Part shown: piece after piece, positions 55,360 through 64,000 of the stretch
Position numbering within the stretch: the first letter of the stretch is position 1
How the letters are laid out: each line of letters begins with the position of its first letter
Origin: Mycolicibacterium celeriflavum
Lineage (GTDB): Bacteria > Actinomycetota > Actinomycetes > Mycobacteriales > Mycobacteriaceae
Assembly: GCF_010731795.1 (NCBI RefSeq)
Contig: NZ_AP022591.1
Coordinates: 1,984,001-2,048,000, forward strand
DNA length: 64,000 bases
Direction: 5' to 3'
Position numbers and translations under genes: made by a program
The notes under the pieces: generated by a model
The model's input: only the letters and a program-made list of their open reading frames with translations
What the model was told of the DNA's origin: nothing
The model's database searches: none

Positions 55360-56025
55360 TCAGGCGAGCCGAATCAAACCGTAGTCGTAGGCGTGCCTGC
55401 GGTACACCACGCACGGCCGGTCGGACTCCTTGTCGTGGAACAGGAAGAAATCGTGGCCGACCAGCTCCATCTGCGACAACGCATCGTCGACGGTCATGGG
55501 CGTGGCCGGGTGTTCCTTTTCCCGCACGATCCGCCCGGGAGCATGTTCGTCGAGCGCCGCGCCGTCGTGCTCGGGCGGCGTCGTGGTCGGCGCATCAGCC
55601 GGCGGGGCGACCGCGGTGGCCTTGGCTACCGACACCGGGGTCTTGTCGCCGTAATGGATCTTGCGCCGGTCACGCGCGCGACGCAGCCGTTCGGCGAGCT
55701 TGTCGACCGCCGATTCCATCGCGCCGTAGAAGCTGTCCGCGCAGGCTTCGGCACGCACCACCGGGCCGCGGCCGCGGGCGGTGATCTCCACGTGTTGACA
55801 GTTTTTGCGTTGCCGTCGGTTCCGCTCGTGGTCGAGCTCGACGTCGAACAGATAGATCGTGCGGTCGAATCGTTCCAGGCGTGACAGTTTCTCTGCGACG
55901 TAGTTGCGGAAGTGGTCGGGAATCTCGACGTTGCGGCCGGTGACTGCAACCTCGGCGCGCGGTCGGGGTTCGGGTGTCTCGTCCTCGATCACCATCGTGC
56001 GGGAGTCCAGGGATTGGCTTGACAT
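55360..56025 (-). CDS. hpf: Ribosome hibernation-promoting factor, long form (HPF/MPY)
   Basis: A 221-residue long HPF that binds the 30S decoding site in resting cells. The N-terminal S30AE domain (about residues 27-130) includes VTGRNVEIPDHFRNYVAEKL and a basic RARDRRKIHYGDK stretch. A linker then leads to the C-terminal domain from HPATPMTVDDALSQMELVGHDF to RRHAYDYGLIRL, which dimerises ribosomes in other bacteria. ATG 56025 is chosen over a TTG three codons upstream. Homologue of Rv3241c/MSMEG_1878. The 288 bases upstream hold no gene. Confidence 0.92.
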   Translation of the reverse strand: MSSQSLDSRTMVIEDETPEPRPRAEVAVTGRNVEIPDHFRNYVAEKLSRLERFDRTIYLFDVELDHERNRRQRKNCQHVEITARGRGPVVRAEACADSFYGAMESAVDKLAERLRRARDRRKIHYGDKTPVSVAKATAVAPPADAPTTTPPEHDGAALDEHAPGRIVREKEHPATPMTVDDALSQMELVGHDFFLFHDKESDRPCVVYRRHAYDYGLIRLA

Positions 56026-56313
56026 GCTTGGCAACTCGTTTCTTCGCGGTCCGCACGCGTCAGCGTGCCCGGGTTGTCATGGAATCCGCACCGACGGCGC
56101 TTGCATGTCTCGCCGCTCGCCGGTGCAAGGTGTCGTCTACTCACCTCCTACCGCGTCGGCGATGGTGGCGCTTGTGGTTCTCCAGCGCCGGCCGTGAGTC
56201 ATTCACGGGTGTTGAAGCCGACGGTAGCCGCGTTCACCCGGTAGTGCCAGTGAATCCGCCGACCTGTTTTCAGTTCTTCACATCGGTCTGATATAGGACC
56301 GTGGCCGCAGCCC
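56026..56313 (-). promoter_or_regulatory. hpf leader/promoter region, no gene seen
   Basis: This stretch between the ComF-like stop and hpf has a short hairpin CCGTGA/TCACGG and, on the minus strand, a perfect AGGAGGT at 56149-56143. No start codon lies at a usable spacing after it. I see no clear -10/-35 pair. Confidence 0.35.
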
Positions 56314-56943
56314 TCAGGCGTTTGCCACAACCAGCACTGCCGTCACGCGTGCCGCACCCGTGTGCAGCACGCGGACCGATTCGGTGGCCGTCGCGCCGGT
56401 GGTGACGATGTCGTCGATGACGAGCGCTTCGCCGGTCACGGGCCGGACTGCGCGGACCCGCCCCGCGATGTTTCGCTGACGGTCGGCCGTGGACAACCCG
56501 ACCGAGTCGGCGACGAACGCGCGGGTCCGCAACGCGGGGACGACGGCCACTCCCGGCAAGCCGTCCGTCGCCGCCCTTGCCATCCGGGTCACGGGGTCTC
56601 CGCCGCGCCGCCGGGCCGCCCACCTGCGGGTGGGCGCGGGGACCACCGTCAACGGTGTGCCGACCAGTCCCCAGGTGAGCAGGTGCACGAGGCCGACCCG
56701 CAGCGCAGCGGCGAGCGGCTGAAGCAGGTCGGTGCGGCCGTATTCCTTGACCGCGATGACAGCTGACCGCCGAGGTCCCGCGTAGCGGCCCAGCGAGTAC
56801 ACCGGCACTCCAGGGTCCGATCGCGGCAAGACGAGGCGCGGGTCCTCGGGCCTGACCGTCAACGTCGCGGCGCAGGCGTCACACCACCGCGTCGACGGGG
56901 CACCGCATCCCCCGCACTGCAGCGGCAGCACCAGATCCAGCAT
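56314..56943 (-). CDS. ComF-family phosphoribosyltransferase-like protein (Rv3242c homologue)
   Basis: A 209-residue ComF/GntX-type protein. An N-terminal zinc-ribbon-like CGGCGAPSTRWCDAC precedes a PRTase fold with the PRPP-binding loop EALVIDDIVTTGATATE. ComF proteins assist DNA uptake in competent bacteria, but the mycobacterial role is unknown. ATG 56943 begins MLDLVLPLQCGGCG. It is divergent from the DUF2252 gene, with 52 bases between starts. Confidence 0.85.
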   Translation of the reverse strand: MLDLVLPLQCGGCGAPSTRWCDACAATLTVRPEDPRLVLPRSDPGVPVYSLGRYAGPRRSAVIAVKEYGRTDLLQPLAAALRVGLVHLLTWGLVGTPLTVVPAPTRRWAARRRGGDPVTRMARAATDGLPGVAVVPALRTRAFVADSVGLSTADRQRNIAGRVRAVRPVTGEALVIDDIVTTGATATESVRVLHTGAARVTAVLVVANA

Positions 56944-56995
56944 GTCGGCAGTGTGGCGGTTATCGGTGACATCGAGATGGGGTACTCCGTCGGTC

Positions 56996-58303
56996 ATGCA
57001 AGACGAGCGGGAGTCCTTCATCGTTGATTGCCTGCTGACGGCGTTCGCCGATCTGATGGAGGCGGACCCTGATGCCTTCCGTACGAAATTCCGCAAGATG
57101 GCGGCCGACCCGTTCGCGTTCTACCGCGGCAGCGCCTGCGTCTTCTACGCCGACGTGGCGGGGCGCGACGATCGGTGGGCCGACGAACGCACGAGCGGCG
57201 TGTGGATACAGGGTGATCTGCACACCGAGAACTTCGGCACCTACATGGACGGCGAAGGCAAGTTGATTTTCGACGTCAACGATTTCGACGAGGCCTACAT
57301 TGGGCACTTCACCTGGGACCTGATGCGGTTCGCCGCCAGCGTCGCGCTGATGTGTTGGCAGAAGGCGCTCTCGGATCACCAGATCAGCACCCTGATCGAC
57401 ACGTTCGTGCGCTCCTACGTCGACCAGGTGCGGTGGTTCCTCGACGCCGACGACGACTCGAGCTTCTCGCTGAATCTCGACACCGCGCGCGGCGCCGTCC
57501 TGTCGACGTTGCAGAGCGCCCGGTTGTCCACCAGGGCCGAGATGTTGGACCGTCTCACCGCGGTCGACGACTGGGACCGACGCTTCCGGGATGCCGCAGG
57601 CGTGCGAAGGCTTGAGGACGCCGAACGCGAAAAAGTCGAGGCCGCGTTCGCCACATATCTCGACACCATCCCGAAAACCAAGCGGTTTCAAGGCATCACC
57701 TACGACATCAAGGACGTGATCGGCAAGACCGGCCACGGAATCGGCAGTGCCGGGCTTCCCACCTACACGCTCTTGATAGAAGGATTCAACCAGGCGTTGG
57801 ACAACGACGCGGTGCTGTCGATGAAGCAGGGCAACGTCGCCGCGCCCAGTCGCGTCGTCGACCACAGCAGCCTGGGTAAGCACTTCAAACACCACGGCCA
57901 CCGCACCGCGGTGTCACAACGCGCGCTGCAGGCACACGCCGATCCGCTGCTCGGCTACACCGACATCGACGGTGTCGGCTTCGTCGTCAGCGAGATATCG
58001 CCGTACGAAGCCGATCTGGACTGGAGCGAGCTGACCGAGCCGGACGAGTTGGCCGAGGTGATCGAGCAGCTGGGCCGGGCGGTGGCCAAGGTGCACTGCG
58101 TCGGTGACGTCGACAGCGATCAGAAGGTGGTCGAGTTCCAGACCGAGGAGGCCATCGTTGCGGCCATCAGTGGCCGAGTCGACGAATTCGCCTCGGACAT
58201 GGTGAAATTCGGGCTCGAGTACGCGGCCACGGTGCGTGACGATCACCGGCATTTCGTCGAGGCGTTCCGCGAAGGGCGCATCCCGAAAGTCTCGTCGACT
58301 TAA
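56996..58303 (+). CDS. DUF2252 kinase-like protein
   Basis: A 435-residue DUF2252 protein. FYRGSACVFYADV is followed by WIQGDLHTENFGTYMDGEGK and LIFDVNDFDEAYIG. Together they mimic the HGDxHxxN catalytic loop and the DFD metal site of ABC1/APH-like kinases. The second half contains QGNVAAPS and AVSQRALQAHADPLLGY. Substrate unknown. ATG 56996 is the likely start. Its 3' end overlaps the convergent response regulator by 4 bases. It is the first gene of a block absent from the M. tuberculosis order. Confidence 0.82.
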   Translation: MQDERESFIVDCLLTAFADLMEADPDAFRTKFRKMAADPFAFYRGSACVFYADVAGRDDRWADERTSGVWIQGDLHTENFGTYMDGEGKLIFDVNDFDEAYIGHFTWDLMRFAASVALMCWQKALSDHQISTLIDTFVRSYVDQVRWFLDADDDSSFSLNLDTARGAVLSTLQSARLSTRAEMLDRLTAVDDWDRRFRDAAGVRRLEDAEREKVEAAFATYLDTIPKTKRFQGITYDIKDVIGKTGHGIGSAGLPTYTLLIEGFNQALDNDAVLSMKQGNVAAPSRVVDHSSLGKHFKHHGHRTAVSQRALQAHADPLLGYTDIDGVGFVVSEISPYEADLDWSELTEPDELAEVIEQLGRAVAKVHCVGDVDSDQKVVEFQTEEAIVAAISGRVDEFASDMVKFGLEYAATVRDDHRHFVEAFREGRIPKVSST

Positions 58304-58986
58304 CGCGGGGTGACGATCCCGTTGTCGTAGGCGTAGACGATGGCCGCGGCGCGGTCCCGCAGACCGAGCTTGACGAAGATGCGGCCTATGTGGCTCTTGA
58401 CGGTGACGCCCGAGATGAACAGCTCCTCGGCGATCTCGGAGTTGGAGCGGCCCTTGGCGATCAGCGTCAGGACATCGGCCTCGCGTGCGGTCAGGTCCGC
58501 GAGCGCGGTGCCGCGCGGCGGCGGGGCGGCACTGCGGTAAGTCGCCAACACCCGTGCGGTCACGGCCGGGTCGAGGTAGCTGTCCCCACGGGCCACGGCC
58601 CGGACCGCGCGGATCAGTTCCTCGGCCGACGAGTCCTTCAGCACGAAACCGCAAGCGCCGGCGCGTAACACGCCCGAAAGCAGTTCGTCGTCGTTGAAGG
58701 TGGTCAACGCGAGCACCGGTGGGCCGCCGCCGGCGCAGAGCATCCGGGTGGCCTCGATGCCACCGACGCGGCGCATCCGCAGATCCATGACGACGATATC
58801 GGGACTGTGGCGGGCGACGGCGTCGGGCACCTCGCCACCGTCGGAGCATTCCGCGACGATCACGAATCCGTCCTTGCGGCGCAGAATGCGGCGCAGGCCC
58901 GACCGCACCAGGTCCTGGTCGTCGACCAGCAGGACCGCGATCTGTGCCACGTCCCCGGTCACGACGGGCACCACGGTGGACGCCAA
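58300..58986 (-). CDS. NarL/LuxR-family response regulator
   Basis: A 228-residue two-component response regulator. The receiver has the acidic pocket LLVDDQDLVRSG, the phospho-accepting aspartate in DIVVMDLRMRRVGG and the lysine in GFVLKDSS. The C-terminal GerE-type helix-turn-helix is LTAREADVLTLIAKGRSNSE followed by VTVKSHIGRIFVKLGLRDR. It overlaps the 3' end of its partner kinase gene by 28 bases. Predicted to control a nearby transport or envelope function such as the MmpL gene. Confidence 0.92.
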   Translation of the reverse strand: MASTVVPVVTGDVAQIAVLLVDDQDLVRSGLRRILRRKDGFVIVAECSDGGEVPDAVARHSPDIVVMDLRMRRVGGIEATRMLCAGGGPPVLALTTFNDDELLSGVLRAGACGFVLKDSSAEELIRAVRAVARGDSYLDPAVTARVLATYRSAAPPPRGTALADLTAREADVLTLIAKGRSNSEIAEELFISGVTVKSHIGRIFVKLGLRDRAAAIVYAYDNGIVTPR

Positions 58987-60167
58987 CCACCCACGTCATC
59001 GAGCGGGATGTCGGCGTGCACCGACCACCCCTCTTCCGACGGTCCGATATCGATGCGCCCGCCGAGCAATTCGATGCGTTGGCGCATTCCCCGCAGTCCC
59101 CGCCCTTCGCACGCCGGGGCCGCGACTGCGATAGGCAGTTGATTGACGACGGTCAACGCCGCCGATGTCCGCGAGATCACCAGCCTGACTACAGATTTCG
59201 CTTCGGGGGCGTGCTTGGCGACATTGGCAAGCGATTCCTGGGTGATCCGGTACAGGGCCAAGCCCACCGCAGCCGACGCCCGATCCAGCCGGCCTTCTAC
59301 GTCGAGGTCCACCTTCAGTCCGGCACGTCGAAACTCCTCGACAAGGCTTGGGATCTCGCTTGCACCCGGCTCCGGTGCCGTCTTCATCGGCGCGCCGTCG
59401 AGCAGTCCGACGGTGCGGCGGATGTCGGCCATCGCTTGGCGGCCGAGTTGTTCGGCCTGTTCGAGAGCGTCTATCGCGTCGTCGACATCCCGGTCCTGCT
59501 GCAGTCCGCGACGGGCCGCGGTGGTGTGCAGCAGCGTGATGCTCAGCGAGTGTGCGATGACGTCGTGTACCTCACGGGCGATGCGTCTGCGCTCATCGGC
59601 GGCGGCGTGCGCAGCGAGCTGAGCCTGTGCCAGCTGTTGTTTGATGATCAGCTCCTGCTGGGTGTGCATGAGAAAGCCCACCAGCCACCCCATTCCGACG
59701 AAGCTCAGGTAGAGCGCGATCACGTCGAGACGGTCCCAAGCCGACGCGGCGACGAGCACCGCGGCAGCGACTGCGGTCGCCAGAAGACCACCGAGCATAT
59801 TTGTCAGCGCTCCGACCACCCCGACCGTCAGCACCAGCAGCAGCGGAGCGAAGTCGGCGGTGACCGGTGTAGAGGTGGCGAACAGGAAGATCGCGGTGGC
59901 CGCTGTCCCGGAAGCACAAAGCACCGGAGCCTTGAACGTTGCCCGGATGCCGAGGACAAGGAAAAGGGCGAATGGTGCGACGGCGACCGCGATCGCGAGC
60001 AGCGTCGCCGGTAGGTCCGTGGCCGGGCGTTGCAGTGCCGCGATCAACACGATGCCGACGATGCTGACGTCGGTGAAGATCACGAAGGCCCAATTGAAGC
60101 CGAGCGGGACCAGCTCACCCCGTCGGCGAATCCACTCCCGCACGGAGACCGTCGCCGCGCCCAGCAT
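58959..60167 (-). CDS. Membrane sensor histidine kinase (NarL-type partner)
   Basis: A 402-residue HisKA_3 sensor kinase. About six membrane helices occupy residues 15-170 (WAFVIFTDVSIVGIVLIAAL to YLSFVGMGWLVGFLMH). A cytoplasmic HisKA_3 domain with RRRIAREVHDVIAHSLSITL (phospho-His) and a short HATPase with EGRGLRGMRQRIELLGG follow. The extracellular loops are short, so the signal is probably sensed in or near the membrane. Start candidates are ATG 60167, 60206 and 60209; I chose 60167, where the basic VREWIRRRGEL juxtamembrane segment begins. Upstream of its cognate regulator. Confidence 0.88.
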   Translation of the reverse strand: MLGAATVSVREWIRRRGELVPLGFNWAFVIFTDVSIVGIVLIAALQRPATDLPATLLAIAVAVAPFALFLVLGIRATFKAPVLCASGTAATAIFLFATSTPVTADFAPLLLVLTVGVVGALTNMLGGLLATAVAAAVLVAASAWDRLDVIALYLSFVGMGWLVGFLMHTQQELIIKQQLAQAQLAAHAAADERRRIAREVHDVIAHSLSITLLHTTAARRGLQQDRDVDDAIDALEQAEQLGRQAMADIRRTVGLLDGAPMKTAPEPGASEIPSLVEEFRRAGLKVDLDVEGRLDRASAAVGLALYRITQESLANVAKHAPEAKSVVRLVISRTSAALTVVNQLPIAVAAPACEGRGLRGMRQRIELLGGRIDIGPSEEGWSVHADIPLDDVGGWRPPWCPS

Positions 60168-60302
60168 CGTTCGATCGTAGAAGACGCCGCCTACCTGGTA
60201 CATCATCCCGCGGTAGGTACCCGGCGTCCGACCGTGGTAGGAGCCGAGAACCGGCCCCTGGCACGACGCGCGAAGACGCCGCACCTTCGTAGCCTCGAAC
60301 CC

Positions 60303-60422
60303 ATGACATGGTCAACGTTGCACGAGCGCATGGCCTTCATGGATCGGCCCTTCGGTGGCGAAGAAGGCCAGCGCATCGTCGATCTCTACACCGTCGCGGG
60401 CAGCGATCAGACGGTGGCTTGA
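60303..60422 (+). CDS. Short ORF upstream of and coupled to the MmpL gene
   Basis: Codes for 39 residues starting MTWSTLHERMAFMDRPFGGE and ending SDQTVA. Its TGA is one base from the GTG start of the MmpL gene, suggesting translational coupling. It is acidic and soluble-looking with no known family. It could be a leader peptide or the remnant of a gene. Weak support. Confidence 0.3.
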   Translation: MTWSTLHERMAFMDRPFGGEEGQRIVDLYTVAGSDQTVA

Positions 60423-60423
60423 C

Positions 60424-63246
60424 GTGGCGGAGCGGCTGGCACATCTCACGAGCCGCTACGCCGTCTGGGTCGTCGTGGTCTGGGTCGTCGCCGCCGGTGC
60501 CGCCAACCTCGCGGTGCCGCAGCTGGAACGCGTGGTGGAATCACACTCCCGCTCCTTCATGCCCGCTCAGGCGCCCAGTTCCGTCGCAGCAATGCAAGGC
60601 GCCACGCTGCTCGGTGAGAAACCCAGCAACAACCTCAATTACGTTGTCCTCGAAGGTGACCAACCCCTTGGCGACGACGACAAAGAGTTCTACCACCGGC
60701 TCGTCACCAACCTGCGCGCCGACGACGAGCATGTGTACGCGGTGACCGACCTGTGGTCCGACCCGGCGACTGCCGCCGGAGCCCAGAGCGAGGACGGCCA
60801 TGCAGTCACGGTCATGACGCGGCTTTCGGGCATGCTCGGGACCTCTCGAGCGGCCGACGCTGTAGACGCACTGCGCGACATCGTGATGCGACTTGACCCG
60901 CCGGACGGGTTGGGTGTCTACGTCACCGGGCCTGGGGCCACGATCGCCGACGAGTTCCGCGCGATCGACCGGCAGATGCTGGGTATCACGGCCGCGACCG
61001 TCGCGCTGATTCTGCTTCTCCTGCTGATCGTCTACCGATCACCGGTCGGCGCCGCGATCCCGCTGATATCGGTCGGCCTCGCGCTCGCGGTGGCACGACC
61101 GATCGTGGCCGCACTCGGCGACGCCGGACTCGCCGAGGTGTCGCTGTTCTCCGTCGCGTTGCTGGCCGCGATGATGCTGGGCGCGGGCACCGACTACGCG
61201 ATCTTTCTGATCGGGCGCTATCACGAGGGCAGGCGGCGCGGCGACCCATCGGCGGCCTCACTGCTGCACGCCTGCCGGGGCGTCGCGCCCGTCATCGTCG
61301 GATCAGCTCTGACCATCGCGGCGGCGCTGACGAGTCTGAGTTTCGCGGAGATCGGGATGTTCCGGAGCACCGGAATCCCCTGTGCGGTCGGCGTTCTGGT
61401 GGCCATGCTGGCATCGATGTCGCTGACCCCGGCACTGATCGCGCTCGCGGGCCGCCGCGGCCGGCTGGAACCCCGCCCCTCAACGGGTGCACGCCGGTGG
61501 CGGCGGATCGGTGTGCACGTGGCACGTTGGCCCGCTCCGATCCTGACCGCCAGCGCCGTACTGATCGTCGTCTCTGCCATTCCCGTTGCCGGGCTGCGGA
61601 TCGGGTGGAACGAGCCGGCGGCGACTCCGGCGGACACCGAATCGAACCAAGGCTACGCCGCCGCCGATCGCCACTTCGGGGCAAACCATCTGCTCGCCAC
61701 GGTTGTCAATGTCGCCGCCCCACACGACATCCGCAATCCCGCCGGGCTGATCGCCGTCGAGAGGATCACCCGGCAGATCATGGAAATACCGGGCGTGCGG
61801 ATGGTGCAGTCGGCGAGTCGCCCGGCGGGCACGGTGCCCGACGAAGCCACGCTCAGCTGGCAGGCGGGCATCATCGGCGAACAGTTCGCCGCCACGATCG
61901 ATGGCTTCACCGAACGGCTGGGCGGCATCGCGGCACTCGACAATGCGCTGGGATCGATGACCACCGCGGTCGATCAGCTGTCACAAGGCCTGCAGGGCAG
62001 CGCCGCGGGGTTGAGCCAGATGGGATCGGCTGCCGCCGACATGCGGGCGGGAATGGCCGGCTTGGAGACGAATGTGACCGCGGTGTCGGGCTACCTCGAC
62101 CCGCTTCGTGGTTTCGTGTCGTCGACTCCGAATTGCCCGGCCAACCCGATCTGTTCGGTTGTCGCCCGAGTGGTGCAGCCGGCTGACGACGTCATACGAA
62201 GTTCAGCTCAATTGTCGAGCGGTGCAACCAAACTCACAGACGGGTCCACCGATGCCACCGAGGCGCTGGCGGCTCTGCCGCCTGCGGTGGACACGATGAG
62301 CGCCCAGTTGCGACAGGCCCGCGCCGCCACTGCCGACCTCGCGTCCCTGACGACGTCGTTGGGCCCGCAGTTGCACCAGGTGACCGACTATCTGCAAGAG
62401 ATCGCCACTGCGTTTCGGGACAGCGCAGCGGGCGGGTTCTATATGCCGCAGCGTGCGCTGGCCGATCCATCGTTGCGTGCCGCGCTGGACCGACTGATGT
62501 CCGACGACGGGCGCGCGACCTACCTTCTTGTCTACGGCGATGGGCACGAATGGGGCGGCGAAGGCGCGCACCGGGCCTCGCAGATCGAGACGGCCGTCCG
62601 GGAGGCGACGAAGGAAGGCACGCTCAAACCCACGGCGGTGCACATCACCGGCGTCGGTCCGGCGACCGCCGATCTGCAGCGACTGGTCGCCGGCGACACG
62701 ACCATGCTGATGGCGGTGACGTTGGCGCTGATCTTCGGAATCGTTGCGCTGCTGTTGCGCAGCCCGGTCGCCGGCATCGTCGTGGTGGGCACCGTCGCCG
62801 TGTCGTATGCGGCGGCGCTGGGCGCCAGCGTCGTCATCTGGCAACACCTGTTGCACCACGACCTGCACTGGGCGGTGGCACCCATCTCGTTCATCGCGCT
62901 GGTTGCGGTCGGCGCCGACTACAACCTGTTGCTGGCCATGCGGATTCGCGAGGAAACGCATGCCGGGTTGGGCACCGGGATTGTGCGGGCATTCGGTGCC
63001 ACAGGTGGCGTGGTGACGGCGGCGGGCATCGTCTTCGGTATCACGATGTTCGCGTTGGCGGGTAGCAGCGTGCTGAGCATCGCGCAGATCGGGGTCACCA
63101 TCGGCGTGGGCCTGCTGCTTGACACGCTCATCGTGCGCACGTTCGTGCTGCCGTCGCTGGTGGCGCTGCTCGGCCGGTGGTTTTGGTGGCCGACCGTGCG
63201 ATTGGTCAATCCGCGACCTTCGCCGATTTCTGCAGGAGGATCGTGA
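60424..63246 (+). CDS. MmpL-type RND lipid transporter
   Basis: A 940-residue inner-membrane transporter of the MmpL/MMPL class that exports lipids or glycolipids using the proton gradient. The first helix is residues about 9-28. A periplasmic domain follows, then five helices with the proton-relay motif GAGTDYAIFLIGRYHE. The large second extracytoplasmic domain (about 400-740) carries a predicted coiled coil. The second membrane half has VGADYNLLLAMRIREE. GTG 60424 (VAERLAHLTSRYAVWV) is preferred; GTG 60355 would add 23 residues. No mmpS gene is adjacent. Divergent from the two-component genes, which may regulate it. Confidence 0.9.
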   Translation: MAERLAHLTSRYAVWVVVVWVVAAGAANLAVPQLERVVESHSRSFMPAQAPSSVAAMQGATLLGEKPSNNLNYVVLEGDQPLGDDDKEFYHRLVTNLRADDEHVYAVTDLWSDPATAAGAQSEDGHAVTVMTRLSGMLGTSRAADAVDALRDIVMRLDPPDGLGVYVTGPGATIADEFRAIDRQMLGITAATVALILLLLLIVYRSPVGAAIPLISVGLALAVARPIVAALGDAGLAEVSLFSVALLAAMMLGAGTDYAIFLIGRYHEGRRRGDPSAASLLHACRGVAPVIVGSALTIAAALTSLSFAEIGMFRSTGIPCAVGVLVAMLASMSLTPALIALAGRRGRLEPRPSTGARRWRRIGVHVARWPAPILTASAVLIVVSAIPVAGLRIGWNEPAATPADTESNQGYAAADRHFGANHLLATVVNVAAPHDIRNPAGLIAVERITRQIMEIPGVRMVQSASRPAGTVPDEATLSWQAGIIGEQFAATIDGFTERLGGIAALDNALGSMTTAVDQLSQGLQGSAAGLSQMGSAAADMRAGMAGLETNVTAVSGYLDPLRGFVSSTPNCPANPICSVVARVVQPADDVIRSSAQLSSGATKLTDGSTDATEALAALPPAVDTMSAQLRQARAATADLASLTTSLGPQLHQVTDYLQEIATAFRDSAAGGFYMPQRALADPSLRAALDRLMSDDGRATYLLVYGDGHEWGGEGAHRASQIETAVREATKEGTLKPTAVHITGVGPATADLQRLVAGDTTMLMAVTLALIFGIVALLLRSPVAGIVVVGTVAVSYAAALGASVVIWQHLLHHDLHWAVAPISFIALVAVGADYNLLLAMRIREETHAGLGTGIVRAFGATGGVVTAAGIVFGITMFALAGSSVLSIAQIGVTIGVGLLLDTLIVRTFVLPSLVALLGRWFWWPTVRLVNPRPSPISAGGS

Positions 63247-63299
63247 GCGCTCGCTCGAATTCAACAGCCCTGACGCAGAATCGGCACGCGAACGGCCGG

Positions 63300-64000
63300 T
63301 CAGCCGGGCAGCACGGGTTCGGCGCCCGCCACCATCAGCGGGCGCACCTCGGCCCACGCCGGGTCCTCCTCGGCCACCGACCCGGACAGTTGCATGATCC
63401 CGCGCGCATCGGCCACGTACACGGTCGACGGGTTGGCCGCCACGGTGGTGACCGGCATCAGCAGGTTGCGGCTCGGCCCGTCGGAGTTGACGCCGTCGAG
63501 GTTGACGTAGGACACCGGATGCTGGGGATCGGTCCGGCTCACCACGATGTCGTCGCCCGTGCGCCACGACAGCGAAACCACAGTGTCGCGTAGGCCGAAG
63601 CCGAGCCGTCGCGGATAGGTCAGCGCGTAGCCACCGCCCGGCGTCTGCTCGACACCGGCCAGGATCACCCGACCGTCGATGACCATCGCGGCGCGGGTGC
63701 CGTCGCGCGAGAGCTGCAATTCGGTGATCGGACCGGGAAACTTGGTCGACACCAGGGTGGAGTCGACCGGGATGCGCGCCGGCTGACCCGAGGCGTCCTG
63801 GATGACGCGCACTACGTTGTTGCCGTCGATCACCACCCACACCGCGTTGTCGAGGGACCAGCTCGGACGCGACAGCTCTCTCGCCTCGAGTACCTGTGAG
63901 GCGTTCCCGCCGAGCGCACCCACCCACATCGACGACGCCATGTCGGGTGCGCCGGGCCGCAACGTCACGATCGACGCGACCTCCTGCCCGGTGCGCGACA
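63300..64000 (-). CDS. lpqB: Lipoprotein LpqB, C-terminal part
   Basis: Partial; the frame is open to the right edge of the window and only about the last 233 residues are visible. The sequence shows beta-propeller-like repeats ([39 protein letters not shown]) and the ending [17 protein letters not shown]. It corresponds to the C-terminus of LpqB (Rv3244c), the lipoprotein that modulates the MtrAB two-component system; mtrB and mtrA would be expected just beyond 64000. The N-terminal lipobox and GerMN domain are outside the window. Confidence 0.88.
   Translation of the reverse strand, partial: SRTGQEVASIVTLRPGAPDMASSMWVGALGGNASQVLEARELSRPSWSLDNAVWVVIDGNNVVRVIQDASGQPARIPVDSTLVSTKFPGPITELQLSRDGTRAAMVIDGRVILAGVEQTPGGGYALTYPRRLGFGLRDTVVSLSWRTGDDIVVSRTDPQHPVSYVNLDGVNSDGPSRNLLMPVTTVAANPSTVYVADARGIMQLSGSVAEEDPAWAEVRPLMVAGAEPVLPG

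Overview
The window is chromosomal DNA from a mycobacterium, most likely a rapidly growing Mycolicibacterium-type species. The evidence is high GC, frequent GTG/TTG starts, and a mycobacteria-specific gene set: whiB7, whiB1, uvrD2, adnAB, mycoredoxin, sigH-rshA, desA3, a WS/DGAT enzyme, MmpL and MmpS-like proteins, secA1 and lpqB. Gene order follows the M. tuberculosis Rv3194c to Rv3244c region almost gene for gene, so most calls rest on both protein family and position. I found no rRNA, tRNA or CRISPR array.

Layout. 1-5719: a PDZ/Lon-like protein (partial), a DUF2342 metalloprotease-like protein, an inserted IS110/IS1111-type element with a decayed transposase, an orphan ThiF/Ocin-like protein and an ABC1 kinase-like ATPase. 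5739-9956: an alpha/beta hydrolase, then whiB7 with a complete attenuation leader (promoter, upstream ORF, terminator hairpin), uvrD2 and mycoredoxin. 9964-18759: nudC, a RCK potassium channel, a small membrane protein, and adnB/adnA, the mycobacterial double-strand-break resection machine. 18824-25326: a LipV-like hydrolase, an alkyltransferase-like DNA repair protein, a TIGR02569 protein, moeZ, a DUF3152 protease-like protein, a TetR regulator, a DUF3107 protein and an MmpS-like protein. 25344-33453: a ferritin-like protein, rhlE, an extracytoplasmic beta-propeller-like protein, an orphan ParA, and an operon of phosphoglycerate-mutase-like, isochorismate synthase and GNAT genes, then a lipid kinase. 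33535-37270: the stress-control block whiB1, pdtaS, biotinyl-domain protein, ribosomal protein bL37, rshA and sigH. 37425-43760: an SDR, an MpaB-like oxygenase between two related small membrane proteins, an enoyl-CoA hydratase, an SRAP protein, aroA and rsgA. 43775-51657: a repeat pair, desA3 and its reductase, an amidohydrolase lipoprotein, a DUF6912 protein, a BCCT transporter and a WS/DGAT protein. 51829-56943: an Rv3235-like protein, secA1, hpf and a ComF-like protein. 56996-63246: a block absent from the M. tuberculosis order (DUF2252, NarL-type two-component system, MmpL). 63300-64000: lpqB (partial).

Functional themes. DNA repair (uvrD2, adnAB, SRAP, Atl), redox and thiol stress (sigH/rshA, mycoredoxin, moeZ with a SigH-like promoter), antibiotic response (whiB7 leader and neighbours), and lipid remodelling (desA3 with its reductase, WS/DGAT, MmpL) dominate.

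The observations most worth following are the possible bridge-RNA region of the IS element, which abuts a palindromic repeat; the intact whiB7 attenuator with a 65-codon upstream ORF; tandem TACG-N4-CGTA operators in front of both desA3 and its reductase; a perfect 31-bp inverted repeat pair that also recurs near moeZ; and the MpaB cassette flanked by related small membrane proteins.
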